This document shows positions 54,148 to 63,851 of a stretch of DNA of 64,000 bases, one piece after another. Position numbers and translations under genes: made by a program. How positions within the stretch are numbered: the first letter of the stretch is position 1; every line of letters starts with the position of its first letter. The DNA is taken from NCBI RefSeq assembly GCF_003628145.1, contig NZ_RBZV01000002.1, positions 496,001 through 560,000 of the forward strand, given 5' to 3'. This DNA comes from Trinickia fusca (GTDB taxonomy: Bacteria > Pseudomonadota > Gammaproteobacteria > Burkholderiales > Burkholderiaceae). Under the pieces are notes generated by a model that saw nothing but the letters and a program-made list of their open reading frames with translations, was not told where the DNA came from and searched no databases.

Positions 54148-54515
54148 AGGGGGGAATTTGAGTCGAAATTTGGGTCGGATCGAAATACGCGAATTCATCC
54201 GCGCTGACCCGAGAGAGAACAAGCCTGGCGTGCGCCGGCCCCGCCCTTTGCGCGGCCGTCCGCTCCACCCGGTTGTCCGGCCGGGCACGGGCATGTATAT
54301 TACCGGCAGCCTCGCCGGCTGTCGAGAGCCGCCCCGCGTGAGCTGACGAGACAAGGCGGAGACAAGGCCCGGCAAGAGACGCGGCCGTTCCCGAGGTTCG
54401 CACGGGAGTAGGCAAGCCCGCACTCCTCGCCCAACCCAAACCCTTTTATTCGAAAAACTGGCCACGGTGACGTGGGCATGAAGCAGGAAAGCAATCGAGA
54501 CAGCCCGCCACGACG
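54148..54515. other. Divergent intergenic region
   Basis: This 368-base gap separates the minus-strand O-antigen block from the plus-strand block, so it should carry both promoters. It is GC-rich in the middle and AT-rich towards 54520. I see no gene, no JUMPstart element and no convincing repeat. Confidence 0.4.
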
Positions 54516-56237
54516 ATGAAATTAAAATCAGATCTGGTCAAATCCTACTTCATAAAGCTATTTTCCCTACTACACATAGTCGATAGGGACTATTATTTGG
54601 CACGCTATCCGGATGTAGCGGCAACGGGAATCGACCCCGTAGAGCATTATCTGTTATTCGGATTTCGCGAAGGCCGGTCCGCCAACCGAGCAGCCGGGCG
54701 CATTCGTGCTCTAACACGGAAGATACTGCATGTCTGCATCGCGCGCCTCATCGGATTCGATCCGGCATTTTATCTGGCGCAATACCCGGACGTAGCACTG
54801 GCAGGGGTCAATCCACTCGGCCATTATCTTGGATATGGAATTCTCGAAGGTCGCTTTCGCAACGCGAATATCGCGCGACGCAAGAAGGCCACGATTCTCT
54901 TGACCGTCCTCATGGCGTCGACGAGGAAGGGTGCGCGCGCGGCATTGTTACGCTGCCGCCGCGAGTTCGCGTTCGAACTCGCGAAAAGCGGTGCAGGCGT
55001 TCGAGTGCGCTCGGTGATCTGGTTTGAGCGGATTCTCTCGCGCTATGCCAAACGGAGCATATTCACTCAATGCCTCCCGGTGGCGGATGTATCGAAGGAA
55101 CAGTTCGATTGGATATCGATCACTCACGTCGAGCCCGCTTCGCAATATTCGTTCGTCGAGCCCGAAATCATCGACGAGCCAAACCCTCGCCCTCACAGAA
55201 CCGTTCAGGTACCGGCCAAGTGGGTGGCATCGGTCGACAATGCCCTGATCATCGGCGGCTTTCAGGTTGTAGCGCAGGATCATTTCATCCTGTACGAGCC
55301 GGCCGGCGACCCCCATAGCGACTTTGTCGCAGGGAGCTGGCCCTACGTACAAGGCATCACGGGCACCCCTGCCGTTGCGCTGTGGTATCAGTATGAACGT
55401 CGAGTGGAGCTCGATGAAGCGATTCTGTTAAGTGGGCGATGCAGCCCCAACTACTATCACTGGCTGATCGAGTACCTTGGCCGTCTCTACACGGTTAGCC
55501 AACTCGAGGCGCTACGCAATGTCCCGCTGATCGTGGATGCCGACATGTATCCGCAGGAATTCGAGTCTCTGGCTGCCATCTGCCCGGACTGGCCCATCTA
55601 TCGACTCGAGCGCGGCACGCTGTTGAAAGTGGCCAGGCTTCACATTCCGTCGATTTCGACTTTTCTGCCGGACAGCGTTCGCATCCCTTTCTGGCAGGGA
55701 AGCGCACTTTGCCACTCGACGTTGGCCTTCTTGCGCGACGCCGTCTTCAAACGATATGAAATACGTCTCGTCAAACCAACAAGAAAAATCTTCCTGGTCC
55801 GCCGGGGCGCGCGGACCATACTCGATATCGAACAGATCGAAAGCGCGTTGACGAATATCGGTTTTGAATGCATCGATACGGGAAAATTGACTTTCGAGGA
55901 GCAAGTGCGACTCTTCGCCGAGGCAGCAATGATCGTCGGCCCGATGGGTGCAGCGTTCACTAACGCCATCTTTTGTCATCCAGAATGCAAGGTCCTCGCC
56001 CTGACATCGCCATATGGGAAGCGATTCTGCCTTCAAGGGAACCTGGCATCGTTTGCGGGTAGTCAGTACAAGATTTTTGCCGGCGGACATCCGTCCTACG
56101 AACCTGGCGACGAATATGCCATGGAGGATGTTGCGTTCGTGCATTCAAGCTTCAGCGTTTCGTCGCAGCGGCTCGTCGCGGAGATCCTTGACTGGGGGCA
56201 TGAAGCGAAACAGGACGGGATCGCCACCGCAAGTTGA
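54516..56237 (+). CDS. GT61-family (DUF563) glycosyltransferase with two N-terminal YPDV repeats
   Basis: A 573-residue protein. Residues about 20-125 hold two copies of the same ~45-residue unit (YYLARYPDVAATGIDPVEHYLLFGFREGR and FYLAQYPDVALAGVNPLGHYLGYGILEGR). The rest (about 250-560) is a DUF563/GT61 domain with SPNYYHWLIEYLGRLY, LVRRGARTILDIEQIESAL and MIVGPMGAAFTNAIFC. It is probably a capsule/LPS glycosyltransferase. The repeats are common ahead of glycosyltransferases in proteobacteria but have no known role. Codon use is lower in GC than in core genes. Confidence 0.85.
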   Translation: MKLKSDLVKSYFIKLFSLLHIVDRDYYLARYPDVAATGIDPVEHYLLFGFREGRSANRAAGRIRALTRKILHVCIARLIGFDPAFYLAQYPDVALAGVNPLGHYLGYGILEGRFRNANIARRKKATILLTVLMASTRKGARAALLRCRREFAFELAKSGAGVRVRSVIWFERILSRYAKRSIFTQCLPVADVSKEQFDWISITHVEPASQYSFVEPEIIDEPNPRPHRTVQVPAKWVASVDNALIIGGFQVVAQDHFILYEPAGDPHSDFVAGSWPYVQGITGTPAVALWYQYERRVELDEAILLSGRCSPNYYHWLIEYLGRLYTVSQLEALRNVPLIVDADMYPQEFESLAAICPDWPIYRLERGTLLKVARLHIPSISTFLPDSVRIPFWQGSALCHSTLAFLRDAVFKRYEIRLVKPTRKIFLVRRGARTILDIEQIESALTNIGFECIDTGKLTFEEQVRLFAEAAMIVGPMGAAFTNAIFCHPECKVLALTSPYGKRFCLQGNLASFAGSQYKIFAGGHPSYEPGDEYAMEDVAFVHSSFSVSSQRLVAEILDWGHEAKQDGIATAS

Positions 56238-56515
56238 TCAAGAGCCGTCGCCGCAGGCCAAAGGCCGGGGACGGCCTGGCAACCCGTGTCGGCATGTTTT
56301 GGACTCGCGTATCATTGCGTTTTTGTCATGCGAACTGCGGTGACGTTTCGCCAGTGCGGGCGGATGTTGCCGCCTATGCTGAAGGTTGCATGCGTGGAGG
56401 CTGACGCCCTGCCTTGATCGGACCGAACGCTTGATCGGCTCGCCGGCCCGCATTGTAAGCCGTTGGCCGCGAAGCGACACTTGTGACAAGCACTTCAATC
56501 AATCGAACACCATCA

Positions 56516-57289
56516 ATGAAAGCAGTAATCTTAGCCGGCGGACTTGGCACGAGAATCAGCGAAGAAACGAATATCCGTCCCAAGCCAATGGTCGAAATAG
56601 GTGGCAAACCGATCCTCTGGCACATCATGAAAATTTACTCCCATTACGGGATAAATGACTTCATTGTCTGCTGCGGCTATAAGGGCTACCTGATCAAGGA
56701 ATATTTTGCCAACTATTTCCTCCATATGTCTGATGTAACGTTTCATATCCGGGAAAATCGGATGGAAACGCATCAGCAGTACGGTGAGGATTGGAAGGTC
56801 ACGCTGATCGACACCGGCGAGACCACGATGACCGGTGGCCGCTTGGGTCGAATCCGAAGCTATCTCGCCGACGAAGACGCCTTTTGCATGACGTATGGTG
56901 ACGGCGTGAGCAACGTCGACATTTCAAGTCTCGTTGATTTCCACCGACGGCACGGGCGCTTGGCAACGCTCACAGCGACCCACCCGCCTGGACGTTTCGG
57001 CGCGCTCGATATGGAAGGCGACCAGGTTGCATCGTTCAAGGAAAAGCCCAAAGGTGACGGCGGGATGATCAATGGCGGCTTTTTTGTCCTTTCGCCCAAA
57101 GTGCTCGACCTCATCGCGGATGATCAAACCGTCTGGGAGCGCGAACCACTGGAACGCCTGGCGAACGACCAACAGCTGTCGGCGTTCCGTCACGACGGCT
57201 TCTGGCAACCGATGGACACCTTGCGGGACAAGAACTATCTGGAAGAGCTCTGGCAAAGCGGCAAAGCGCCGTGGAAGGTGTGGAAATGA
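56516..57289 (+). CDS. rfbF: Glucose-1-phosphate cytidylyltransferase
   Basis: A 257-residue enzyme that makes CDP-glucose from CTP and glucose-1-phosphate. The nucleotide motif is [18 protein letters not shown] (1-18), followed by [51 protein letters not shown] and [18 protein letters not shown]. All are typical of RfbF/DdhA. It begins the CDP-deoxysugar operon; its stop overlaps the next start as ATGA. Confidence 0.95.
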   Translation: MKAVILAGGLGTRISEETNIRPKPMVEIGGKPILWHIMKIYSHYGINDFIVCCGYKGYLIKEYFANYFLHMSDVTFHIRENRMETHQQYGEDWKVTLIDTGETTMTGGRLGRIRSYLADEDAFCMTYGDGVSNVDISSLVDFHRRHGRLATLTATHPPGRFGALDMEGDQVASFKEKPKGDGGMINGGFFVLSPKVLDLIADDQTVWEREPLERLANDQQLSAFRHDGFWQPMDTLRDKNYLEELWQSGKAPWKVWK

Positions 57290-58362
57290 ATCGATCGTTC
57301 TGGCGCGGCAAGCGCGTCCTTGTCACGGGGCACACCGGGTTCAAGGGAAGCTGGCTGTGCACCTGGCTTCAAAGCCTCGGGGCGGACGTCACGGGCTATG
57401 CGCTTAGGCCGGCCACCCAGCCCAATTTGTTCGATGTCGCACAAGTAGGCAATGAAATGAAGTCGGTGATCGGCGACATCCGCGATGCAGATGCCCTGCA
57501 AGCAGCTGTTCGCGACGCTGCACCGGAGATCGTCATCCATATGGCTGCCCAGCCGCTGGTTCGCTACTCCTACGCAAACCCGGCGGAGACATACGGCACG
57601 AATGTGATGGGGCTCGTCAACTTGCTTGAAGCGGTTCGCGCAACGCCATCGATCCGCGCGGTGGTCAACGTGACGAGCGACAAATGCTACGAGAACCGGG
57701 AATGGGTATGGGGCTACCGAGAGTGCGACCCGATGGGGGGGCACGATCCCTATAGCAGCAGCAAGGGATGCGCGGAGCTCGTCACCTCGGCGTACAGGAG
57801 CTCGTATTTTTCGAGCGAGCGCTATCAGGACCATGGCGTCGCCCTAGCCAGCGCTCGCGCCGGGAATGTCATTGGCGGCGGCGACTGGGCCCAGGATCGG
57901 CTGATTCCGGACATCATCAGATCGATCCAACGCGGCGAGCCTGTTCGCATCCGCAATCCAAAGGCGATTCGGCCATGGCAGCATGTACTTGAACCGTTGA
58001 GCGGATATCTGGAGCTCGCCGAACGCCTATTCACGGTCGGGCCGGACTTCGCGGAAGGGTGGAATTTCGGCCCCAACGAATCCGACGTCAAGACCGTGGA
58101 ATGGATCGTGGATCGATTCACCTCCCTATGGGGTGACGGGGCAAGCTGGCAATTCGACGAAGCACCGCATCCGCATGAGGCGACCTATCTGAAGCTCGAT
58201 TGCTCCAAGGCGGCCGCACGGCTCGGTTGGCATCCCCGCTGGAACCTCGAAACGAGTCTTCACCGCATCGCGACCTGGCACAAAAACCATGCCGCCGCGC
58301 AGGATATGCACGCAGTCGTCCTCTCGCAAATCACCGAATTTGAAAATTGTTACGTAGGTTGA
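57286..58362 (+). CDS. rfbG: CDP-glucose 4,6-dehydratase
   Basis: A 358-residue SDR enzyme that converts CDP-glucose to CDP-4-keto-6-deoxyglucose. It has [18 protein letters not shown] (about 11-28), [26 protein letters not shown], the YxxxK pair in [12 protein letters not shown] and [20 protein letters not shown], the RfbG/DdhB signatures. It overlaps rfbF by 4 bases and lies 2 bases before rfbH. Confidence 0.95.
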   Translation: MNRSFWRGKRVLVTGHTGFKGSWLCTWLQSLGADVTGYALRPATQPNLFDVAQVGNEMKSVIGDIRDADALQAAVRDAAPEIVIHMAAQPLVRYSYANPAETYGTNVMGLVNLLEAVRATPSIRAVVNVTSDKCYENREWVWGYRECDPMGGHDPYSSSKGCAELVTSAYRSSYFSSERYQDHGVALASARAGNVIGGGDWAQDRLIPDIIRSIQRGEPVRIRNPKAIRPWQHVLEPLSGYLELAERLFTVGPDFAEGWNFGPNESDVKTVEWIVDRFTSLWGDGASWQFDEAPHPHEATYLKLDCSKAAARLGWHPRWNLETSLHRIATWHKNHAAAQDMHAVVLSQITEFENCYVG

Positions 58363-58364
58363 AT

Positions 58365-59690
58365 ATGGAATCTCTGGACAAAGACGCATTGCGTCACAAA
58401 ATTCTTGCACTGGTCGCGCAATACGGTAATTTGTCGGAGCAAAGACCGGCATTCGAGGGCGGCGCCATGGCCATCCCTCCCTCGGGCAAAGTCATCGGTG
58501 CACGCGAAATGGAATTGATGGTCGAGGCCTCTCTCGATGGGTGGCTGACCACGGGCCGCTTCAATGATGCTTTCGAGCAGCAACTGGCCAAGTTCCTTGG
58601 CGTCCGGCATTTGCTGACGACCAATTCGGGCTCGTCCGCCAATCTGCTGGCGTTTTCGACGCTGACGTCGCCGCGCCTTGGTGAACGGGCGATCAAACCG
58701 GGAGATGAAGTCATCGGTGTTGCCGCAGGCTTCCCCACCACGGTCAATCCGATCATACAGTTCGGCGCGGTTCCGGTTTTCGTCGATATCGACATTCCGA
58801 CCTACAACATCGATCCGGCAAAGATCGAGGCGGCAATCGGCCCGAAGACAAAAGCCATCATGCTCGCCCACACGCTCGGCAATCCTTATAACCTCGATGT
58901 GGTGGTCGAACTGGCCCGGAAGCACAATCTTTGGCTCATCGAAGACTGTTGCGATGCATTGGGGTCAACTTATAACGGAAAGCTGGTTGGTACGTTCGGC
59001 GATATTGGGACGTTGAGCTTTTATCCCGCGCACCACATCACCATGGGCGAAGGTGGCGCAGTATTCACGAATCATTCCGACCTGAAGCCGATTGCAGAGT
59101 CGTTCCGCGATTGGGGACGCGACTGCTACTGCGCGCCGGGCAAGGACAATACGTGCGGCAAACGGTTCTGCTGGAAGCTCGGCGAGCTTCCAGAGGGGTA
59201 TGACCACAAGTACACATACTCGCACCTCGGGTACAACCTCAAAATCACGGATATGCAGGCCGCATGCGGTCTCGCACAACTGGAGCGGGCCCCCGAATTC
59301 ATCGAGGCTCGTAAGCGGAACTTCAAATTCCTGAAGGAACGTCTCAAGAGCTGCGAGGATTTCCTGATCCTTCCTGAGGCAACGCCAAACTCTGATCCGT
59401 CCTGGTTCGGATTTCCGATCACGCTTCGACCGTCTAGCGATGTCCGGCGAGTCGACTTCATTTCATATCTCGACCAGTACAAGATCGGCACGCGCCTGCT
59501 TTTCGCGGGCAATCTGATTCGTCAGCCTTATATGATCGGACGCAACTATCGTGTCAGTGGCGATCTGTCCAACACGGACATCGTCATGAACGACACGTTC
59601 TGGATAGGCGTTTATCCCGGCCTTTCCCAGGAAATGCTTGAATTCGTCGTCGCAAAGATTGAAGCGTTCTTCGGCGTCAACTTCGATTGA
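58365..59690 (+). CDS. rfbH: CDP-6-deoxy-4-keto-glucose 3-dehydrase (E1)
   Basis: A 441-residue PMP- and [2Fe-2S]-dependent enzyme that removes the C3 hydroxyl. The usual PLP lysine is replaced by histidine in [13 protein letters not shown] (H223). The iron-sulfur pattern C196-x57-C254-x-C256-x7-C264 is exactly that of the Yersinia E1 enzyme. The partner reductase (E3, ddhD/ascD), which supplies electrons, is not in the window. It is the third gene of the CDP-deoxysugar operon and the NAD-dependent reductase follows 3 bases later. Confidence 0.95.
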   Translation: MESLDKDALRHKILALVAQYGNLSEQRPAFEGGAMAIPPSGKVIGAREMELMVEASLDGWLTTGRFNDAFEQQLAKFLGVRHLLTTNSGSSANLLAFSTLTSPRLGERAIKPGDEVIGVAAGFPTTVNPIIQFGAVPVFVDIDIPTYNIDPAKIEAAIGPKTKAIMLAHTLGNPYNLDVVVELARKHNLWLIEDCCDALGSTYNGKLVGTFGDIGTLSFYPAHHITMGEGGAVFTNHSDLKPIAESFRDWGRDCYCAPGKDNTCGKRFCWKLGELPEGYDHKYTYSHLGYNLKITDMQAACGLAQLERAPEFIEARKRNFKFLKERLKSCEDFLILPEATPNSDPSWFGFPITLRPSSDVRRVDFISYLDQYKIGTRLLFAGNLIRQPYMIGRNYRVSGDLSNTDIVMNDTFWIGVYPGLSQEMLEFVVAKIEAFFGVNFD

Positions 59691-59693
59691 TCG

Positions 59694-60779
59694 ATGACTG
59701 CGCTCATCAATGCCCCCCCTTCCCAAGTGCGACGAATCTTGCACGAAGATTTGCAGTTCATTGCACAAACAACGTCCGAGGACGTATGGGAACGCCTGCG
59801 CGGCCGCCGGCTGTTCATCACCGGCGGCACGGGGTTTGTCGGCTGCTGGTTGCTCGAGGCGCTCGTCTGGGCGAACCATAAGTTCGAGCTAGGCGTACAC
59901 ATCGATGTGCTGACGCGGCGCCCCGATGCGTTCACCTTGAAAGCGCCGCGTTTGGCAAACGATCCATCGATTCGCCTAATACAGGGCGACATGAACGATC
60001 TCGCGTCGATGGGTGGACAGTACGACCTGGTCGTTCATGCCGCCACCGATGTCGTATCTCCTAGCAGCGACCCCTATGTAGCGTTCGATGCGATCGTCAA
60101 CGGCACGAGTCAGGTGCTGGACTTGGCCTCTCGCGCCGGCGCTCAACGCTTCCTGTATGTCAGTTCGGGCGCGGTGTATGGACGCCAGCCCACCGACATG
60201 CCGGGCATGGCCGAGAATTACTGCGGGGCGCCGAGCATCGACGATCCCCGAGCGGCTTATGGACACGGCAAGCGCGTATCGGAATGGCTGGTCCGTAGCC
60301 TTGCCCGGCGACATGGCATCGAGCCGGTGATAGCGCGGCTGTTCGCGTTAGTCGGCCCATATCTTCCCCTTGACGCGAGATTCGCGGCGAGCACTTTCAT
60401 CAGCGATGCGCTGGCTGGCAGACCCATCACGGTCACGGGGGACAGGCGCACGGTACGCTCGTACATCTATTGCGCCGATATGGCGGTCTGGCTGCTCACG
60501 CTGCTCGCGAAGGGCGAGGCATTTGGAGCCTACAACGTCGGCTCGGATCAGCCAATAACGATAGGAGAACTGGCAAGCCGCGTCTCGGAGCGCTTCGGAA
60601 GCGGCATGCCCGTCAATTGCTTGGCCAGCTCGAGCACCGGATCGGACGATGAGCCTGCGGAACGTTACGTGCCGGACACCCAAAAAATCCGCAGCGACCT
60701 CGGCCTCCAGCTGTACACATCGCTGGACACCGCATTAGCCAGAACAATTTCCTGGTTTCGTGAAGAACAGGCCCTCTGA
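59694..60779 (+). CDS. NAD-dependent epimerase/reductase
   Basis: A 361-residue SDR enzyme. An N-terminal extension of about 40 residues precedes FITGGTGFVGCWLLEAL (about 43-59); then VVHAATDVV, YVSSGAVYG, the YxxxK pair in AAYGHGKRVSEWL (about 183-195), and VRSYIYCADMAVWLL. It may reduce the 4-keto group of the CDP-3,6-dideoxy sugar (as in abequose/paratose/ascarylose synthases) or reduce a branched-chain product. The stop overlaps the transketolase start by one base, which ties it to that step. Confidence 0.88.
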   Translation: MTALINAPPSQVRRILHEDLQFIAQTTSEDVWERLRGRRLFITGGTGFVGCWLLEALVWANHKFELGVHIDVLTRRPDAFTLKAPRLANDPSIRLIQGDMNDLASMGGQYDLVVHAATDVVSPSSDPYVAFDAIVNGTSQVLDLASRAGAQRFLYVSSGAVYGRQPTDMPGMAENYCGAPSIDDPRAAYGHGKRVSEWLVRSLARRHGIEPVIARLFALVGPYLPLDARFAASTFISDALAGRPITVTGDRRTVRSYIYCADMAVWLLTLLAKGEAFGAYNVGSDQPITIGELASRVSERFGSGMPVNCLASSSTGSDDEPAERYVPDTQKIRSDLGLQLYTSLDTALARTISWFREEQAL

Positions 60780-61582
60780 TGCTTCGATTTACACCCACTT
60801 CTCTGCGCAAAGCCGTCCTCAGGATGGCTTATGCCGGCTCGACAGTACACGTCGGGTGTGCATTTTCAATCATCGAAATCTGCGCCGTCCTGTACCGCAA
60901 CCATCTGCGCTATCCAGGCTTCGATCCACGGGCCCAGGATCGCGACTATCTGGTGTTGAGCAAGGGACACGGCGTAATGGCGCAATATGCGTGTCTCCAC
61001 GAATTGGGCTGGATCGCCGACGACGAGTTGGACCGCTACTTTGGCGACGGCACGCGACTCAAAGGCCTCTCGGATGCGCACGTTCCCGGATGCGAAGTCA
61101 CGTCGGGCTCGCTAGGTCACGGACTGTCGGTCGGCGTCGGCCTCGCCATGGCGGCCAAGTTGCGGAACACGGATCAGCGTTGCTACGTGATCGCCGGCGA
61201 CGGCGAAATGAATGAAGGGACCATGTGGGAGGCGCTGCTCTTTGCTCGCCATCAAAAGCTCGACAATCTCACGCTCATCATCGACGAGAATGGATTTCAA
61301 GCCATGGGGCGAACCGATGAGGTGCTTGGGCTCGGCGATCTCGCCCGCAAACTGGAGTCGTTCGGGTTCGAATCGCGCACGGTGGATGGACACGATGAGC
61401 AAGCACTCGACGACGCGGTCCGGGCGCTCAATGCAAGCCGAAACGATCGTCCGAAGGCAATCGTCGCACGGACCGTCAAAGGGAAAGGCGTGTCCTTCAT
61501 GGAAAATGAAAATGCCTGGCATTACACGCGATTGAGCGCCGATACGTTCGCTCAGGCGATGGTAGAACTGGAAGAACGATAA
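60779..61582 (+). CDS. Transketolase-like protein, N-terminal (ThDP-binding) subunit
   Basis: A 267-residue subunit corresponding to the N-terminal half of transketolase. It shows YLVLSKGHGVMAQYACL, GSLGHGLSVGVGLAMAAKL (about 110-128), and the ThDP/Mg motif AGDGEMNEGTMWEAL with the later N (IDENGF). With the following gene it makes a full ThDP enzyme. It is not near central-carbon genes but is translationally coupled to a CDP-deoxysugar pathway, so transfer of a C2 ketol group to a sugar nucleotide is likely. Confidence 0.9.
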   Translation: MLRFTPTSLRKAVLRMAYAGSTVHVGCAFSIIEICAVLYRNHLRYPGFDPRAQDRDYLVLSKGHGVMAQYACLHELGWIADDELDRYFGDGTRLKGLSDAHVPGCEVTSGSLGHGLSVGVGLAMAAKLRNTDQRCYVIAGDGEMNEGTMWEALLFARHQKLDNLTLIIDENGFQAMGRTDEVLGLGDLARKLESFGFESRTVDGHDEQALDDAVRALNASRNDRPKAIVARTVKGKGVSFMENENAWHYTRLSADTFAQAMVELEER

Positions 61583-62505
61583 TGCGAGCAACGTTTTCAC
61601 ACGCAATTGTCGCGGCGGCCAAATCGGATCCGCGGGTTCTCCTGCTAACGGGAGATCACGGATATGCGCTATTCGACGATTTTCGCCGTGCTGCGCCGGC
61701 TCAATTCATCAACGCCGGCGTTGCCGAGCAAAACATGGTCGGCGTCGCGGCCGGTCTGGCGAAAGCGGGCTTCAAACCCATCGTGTACGGCTTGAGCGCG
61801 TTCGTGCCTGTGCGCGTGCTCGAACAGATCAAGCTAGACGTCTGCTACGAGCAACTGCCGGTTGTGTTCATCGGCGATGGCGCCGGTGTCGTATATAGCA
61901 GCTTGGGCGGCAGCCATCAATCGCTTGAGGACATCGCTGCGCTGCGCGCTTTGCCGCACATCGACATTCTCTCACCAGCCGACGCCTACGAAATGGCATT
62001 TGCAATGGCTCACGCATTGCAAAGTACACGGCCTGTGTATGTGCGAATGGGCAAGGCGGATCTCGGCAACGTACATGACAAACCCATCACCGCACCGATC
62101 GGAGATCTCCTTCCGTTGCGCGCCGGGCGTCCAGGCAGTGCTGCGATTGTCGCCACGGGATCGATGGCTCGAACGGCTTTAGCGCTGTCCGAGACGATTC
62201 CCGGCGCAGGTGTCTGGAGCGCGCCGTCAATCGCGCCCATCAATTACACGCAGGTGGAGACGATCGCACGCTCAGTGAATACGCTGATCGTTCTGGAAGA
62301 GCATTCTTCGATAGCTGGCTTAGGCGGTCTCGTCGCGGAAATTGTCGGCGAGATGATGGATGGCCGGTGTCGCGTGATCCGATTGGGTGTGGACAGCCGC
62401 TTCTCCCAGTACTGCGGAACTTATCAATATCTGCTGAAAGAACATCGCATCGACGTCGAATCGCTGCGCGCGCGTCTGGTTGAAAAAGGTGTCACCTGTG
62501 GCTAG
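61582..62505 (+). CDS. Transketolase-like protein, C-terminal (pyrimidine-binding) subunit
   Basis: A 307-residue partner of the previous gene. It contains LLLTGDHGYALFDDFR, the cofactor-activating glutamate in INAGVAEQNMVGVAAGLA (about 42-59), GLSAFVPVRVLEQIKLDVCY and a C-terminal domain with ATGSMARTALALSE and VLEEHS. Start and stop overlap neighbours by a base or a few bases. The split pair is the same size as known two-part transketolases in secondary metabolism and glycan clusters. Confidence 0.9.
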   Translation: MRATFSHAIVAAAKSDPRVLLLTGDHGYALFDDFRRAAPAQFINAGVAEQNMVGVAAGLAKAGFKPIVYGLSAFVPVRVLEQIKLDVCYEQLPVVFIGDGAGVVYSSLGGSHQSLEDIAALRALPHIDILSPADAYEMAFAMAHALQSTRPVYVRMGKADLGNVHDKPITAPIGDLLPLRAGRPGSAAIVATGSMARTALALSETIPGAGVWSAPSIAPINYTQVETIARSVNTLIVLEEHSSIAGLGGLVAEIVGEMMDGRCRVIRLGVDSRFSQYCGTYQYLLKEHRIDVESLRARLVEKGVTCG

Positions 62506-62908
62506 CGAACTACCGGCCGCACAAGGATCAATGCGCCAGCGACTTGTTTCCTCGCAGTTTCTGCGCTTCCTGCTTGTCGGACTGCTCAACTCGCTGTTCG
62601 GCTACGGATGTTTTGCGGCATTTCTCGCATGCGGCTTGCATTACACGTTCGCACTGCTTGTTGCGACCGTTATTGGAGTGCTGTTCAACTTCAAGACGAC
62701 AGGCAAACTGGTCTTTCGGTCACACTCGAACAAGCTCATCTTTCGATTTGTTGGCGCTTATTGCATCGTTTATGCGACAAATCTTTCGTTGATGAAAGCA
62801 ATGCTGATGATCGGAGTGAACACCTATATGAGTGGCGCTGCACTGCTATTGCCGATGGCAGCGTTGTCCTTTTTCCTCAATAAAAAATTCGTGTTCAAAC
62901 ATGACTAA
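62498..62908 (+). CDS. GtrA family membrane protein (second copy)
   Basis: A 136-residue protein with four hydrophobic helices and the GtrA pattern FLRFLLVGLLNSLFGYGCFAAFL near the start, then FNFKTTGKLVFRS and a final FFLNKKFVFKHD. The GTG at 62498 has an AAGG site and overlaps the transketolase stop by 8 bases. It is paired with the GtrB-like gene and is distinct in sequence from the GtrA at 43576. Confidence 0.85.
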   Translation: MASELPAAQGSMRQRLVSSQFLRFLLVGLLNSLFGYGCFAAFLACGLHYTFALLVATVIGVLFNFKTTGKLVFRSHSNKLIFRFVGAYCIVYATNLSLMKAMLMIGVNTYMSGAALLLPMAALSFFLNKKFVFKHD

Positions 62909-63851
62909 GCTAATCAGCATCGTAACCCCGTGCTACAACGAGGAAGACAACGTGGAGGAGCTGGCAGCTCGCATCGCAGCGACGATGGCCACGCTCCCCT
63001 ATCGCTACGAACATATCTTCATTGACAATCACTCGACTGACCGCACGGTGGAGCTCGTCAAGAAGCTCGCGGCCGCAGATCATCGCGTCAAGTTGATAGT
63101 CAATGCAAGAAACTTTGGGCACATACGGTCGCCGTTTCACGGGATTCTTCAATCGACAGGCGACGCGTGCATTCTAATCGCATCGGATCTGCAAGACCCG
63201 CCTGAAATGATTCCAGAGTTCATCAAGCAATGGGAATCAGGCTACAAAACCGTGCTTGCCACCAAACCGGAAAGCGAGGAATCAGCTGCGATGTTTCTCG
63301 TCCGCAAAGTTTATTACAGACTCGTCGCACGCATTTCCGACGTGCCCCTGGTGAAGAACGCGACGGGGGCTGGGCTCTTCGACCGGGCCGTCGTTAACAT
63401 TCTTCGTCAAGTCGACGACCCCTACCCGTACTTCCGCGGTCTTGTCTGCGAAATCGGCTATCCGATCGCCACGGTTCCCTTCAAGCAACCCAAGCGCAAG
63501 CGCGGCATCACGAAGAATAACTTCTATACCCTTTACGATATCGCGATGCTTGGCATCACGAATCACTCCAAGGTTCCTCTCCGATTGATGGCTCTAGGTG
63601 GATTCGCGATGTCCATCCTCAGCATGGCATTGGCTTTTATTGCGCTGATTGCCAAGCTTTTGTTCTGGAATCGATTTCAACTTGGCATCGCACCAATCAT
63701 GATCGGCATGTTTTTTTTCGCATCCATCCAAATGCTGTTCATGGGCCTGCTTGGCGAATACGTCGCGGCGATCTATACCCGCGTGCGCCGCCTTCCATTG
63801 GTGGTTGAGCTGGAACGCGTAAATTTCAAAACTGACGAAAATTCTGATTGA
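62901..63851 (+). CDS. GtrB-like polyprenyl-phosphate glycosyltransferase (second copy)
   Basis: A 316-residue GT2 protein: ISIVTPCYNEEDNVEELAARI (about 5-25), HIFIDNHSTDRTVELVKK, NARNFGHIRSPFHGIL, SDLQDPPEMIPEF (catalytic DxD/QDPPE) and two membrane helices after about 230, ending with GLLGEYVAAIYTRVR. It would charge undecaprenyl phosphate with a sugar for the second GtrA. It overlaps gtrA by 8 bases and its 3' end overlaps a convergent frame by 26 bases. Confidence 0.9.
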   Translation: MTKLISIVTPCYNEEDNVEELAARIAATMATLPYRYEHIFIDNHSTDRTVELVKKLAAADHRVKLIVNARNFGHIRSPFHGILQSTGDACILIASDLQDPPEMIPEFIKQWESGYKTVLATKPESEESAAMFLVRKVYYRLVARISDVPLVKNATGAGLFDRAVVNILRQVDDPYPYFRGLVCEIGYPIATVPFKQPKRKRGITKNNFYTLYDIAMLGITNHSKVPLRLMALGGFAMSILSMALAFIALIAKLLFWNRFQLGIAPIMIGMFFFASIQMLFMGLLGEYVAAIYTRVRRLPLVVELERVNFKTDENSD

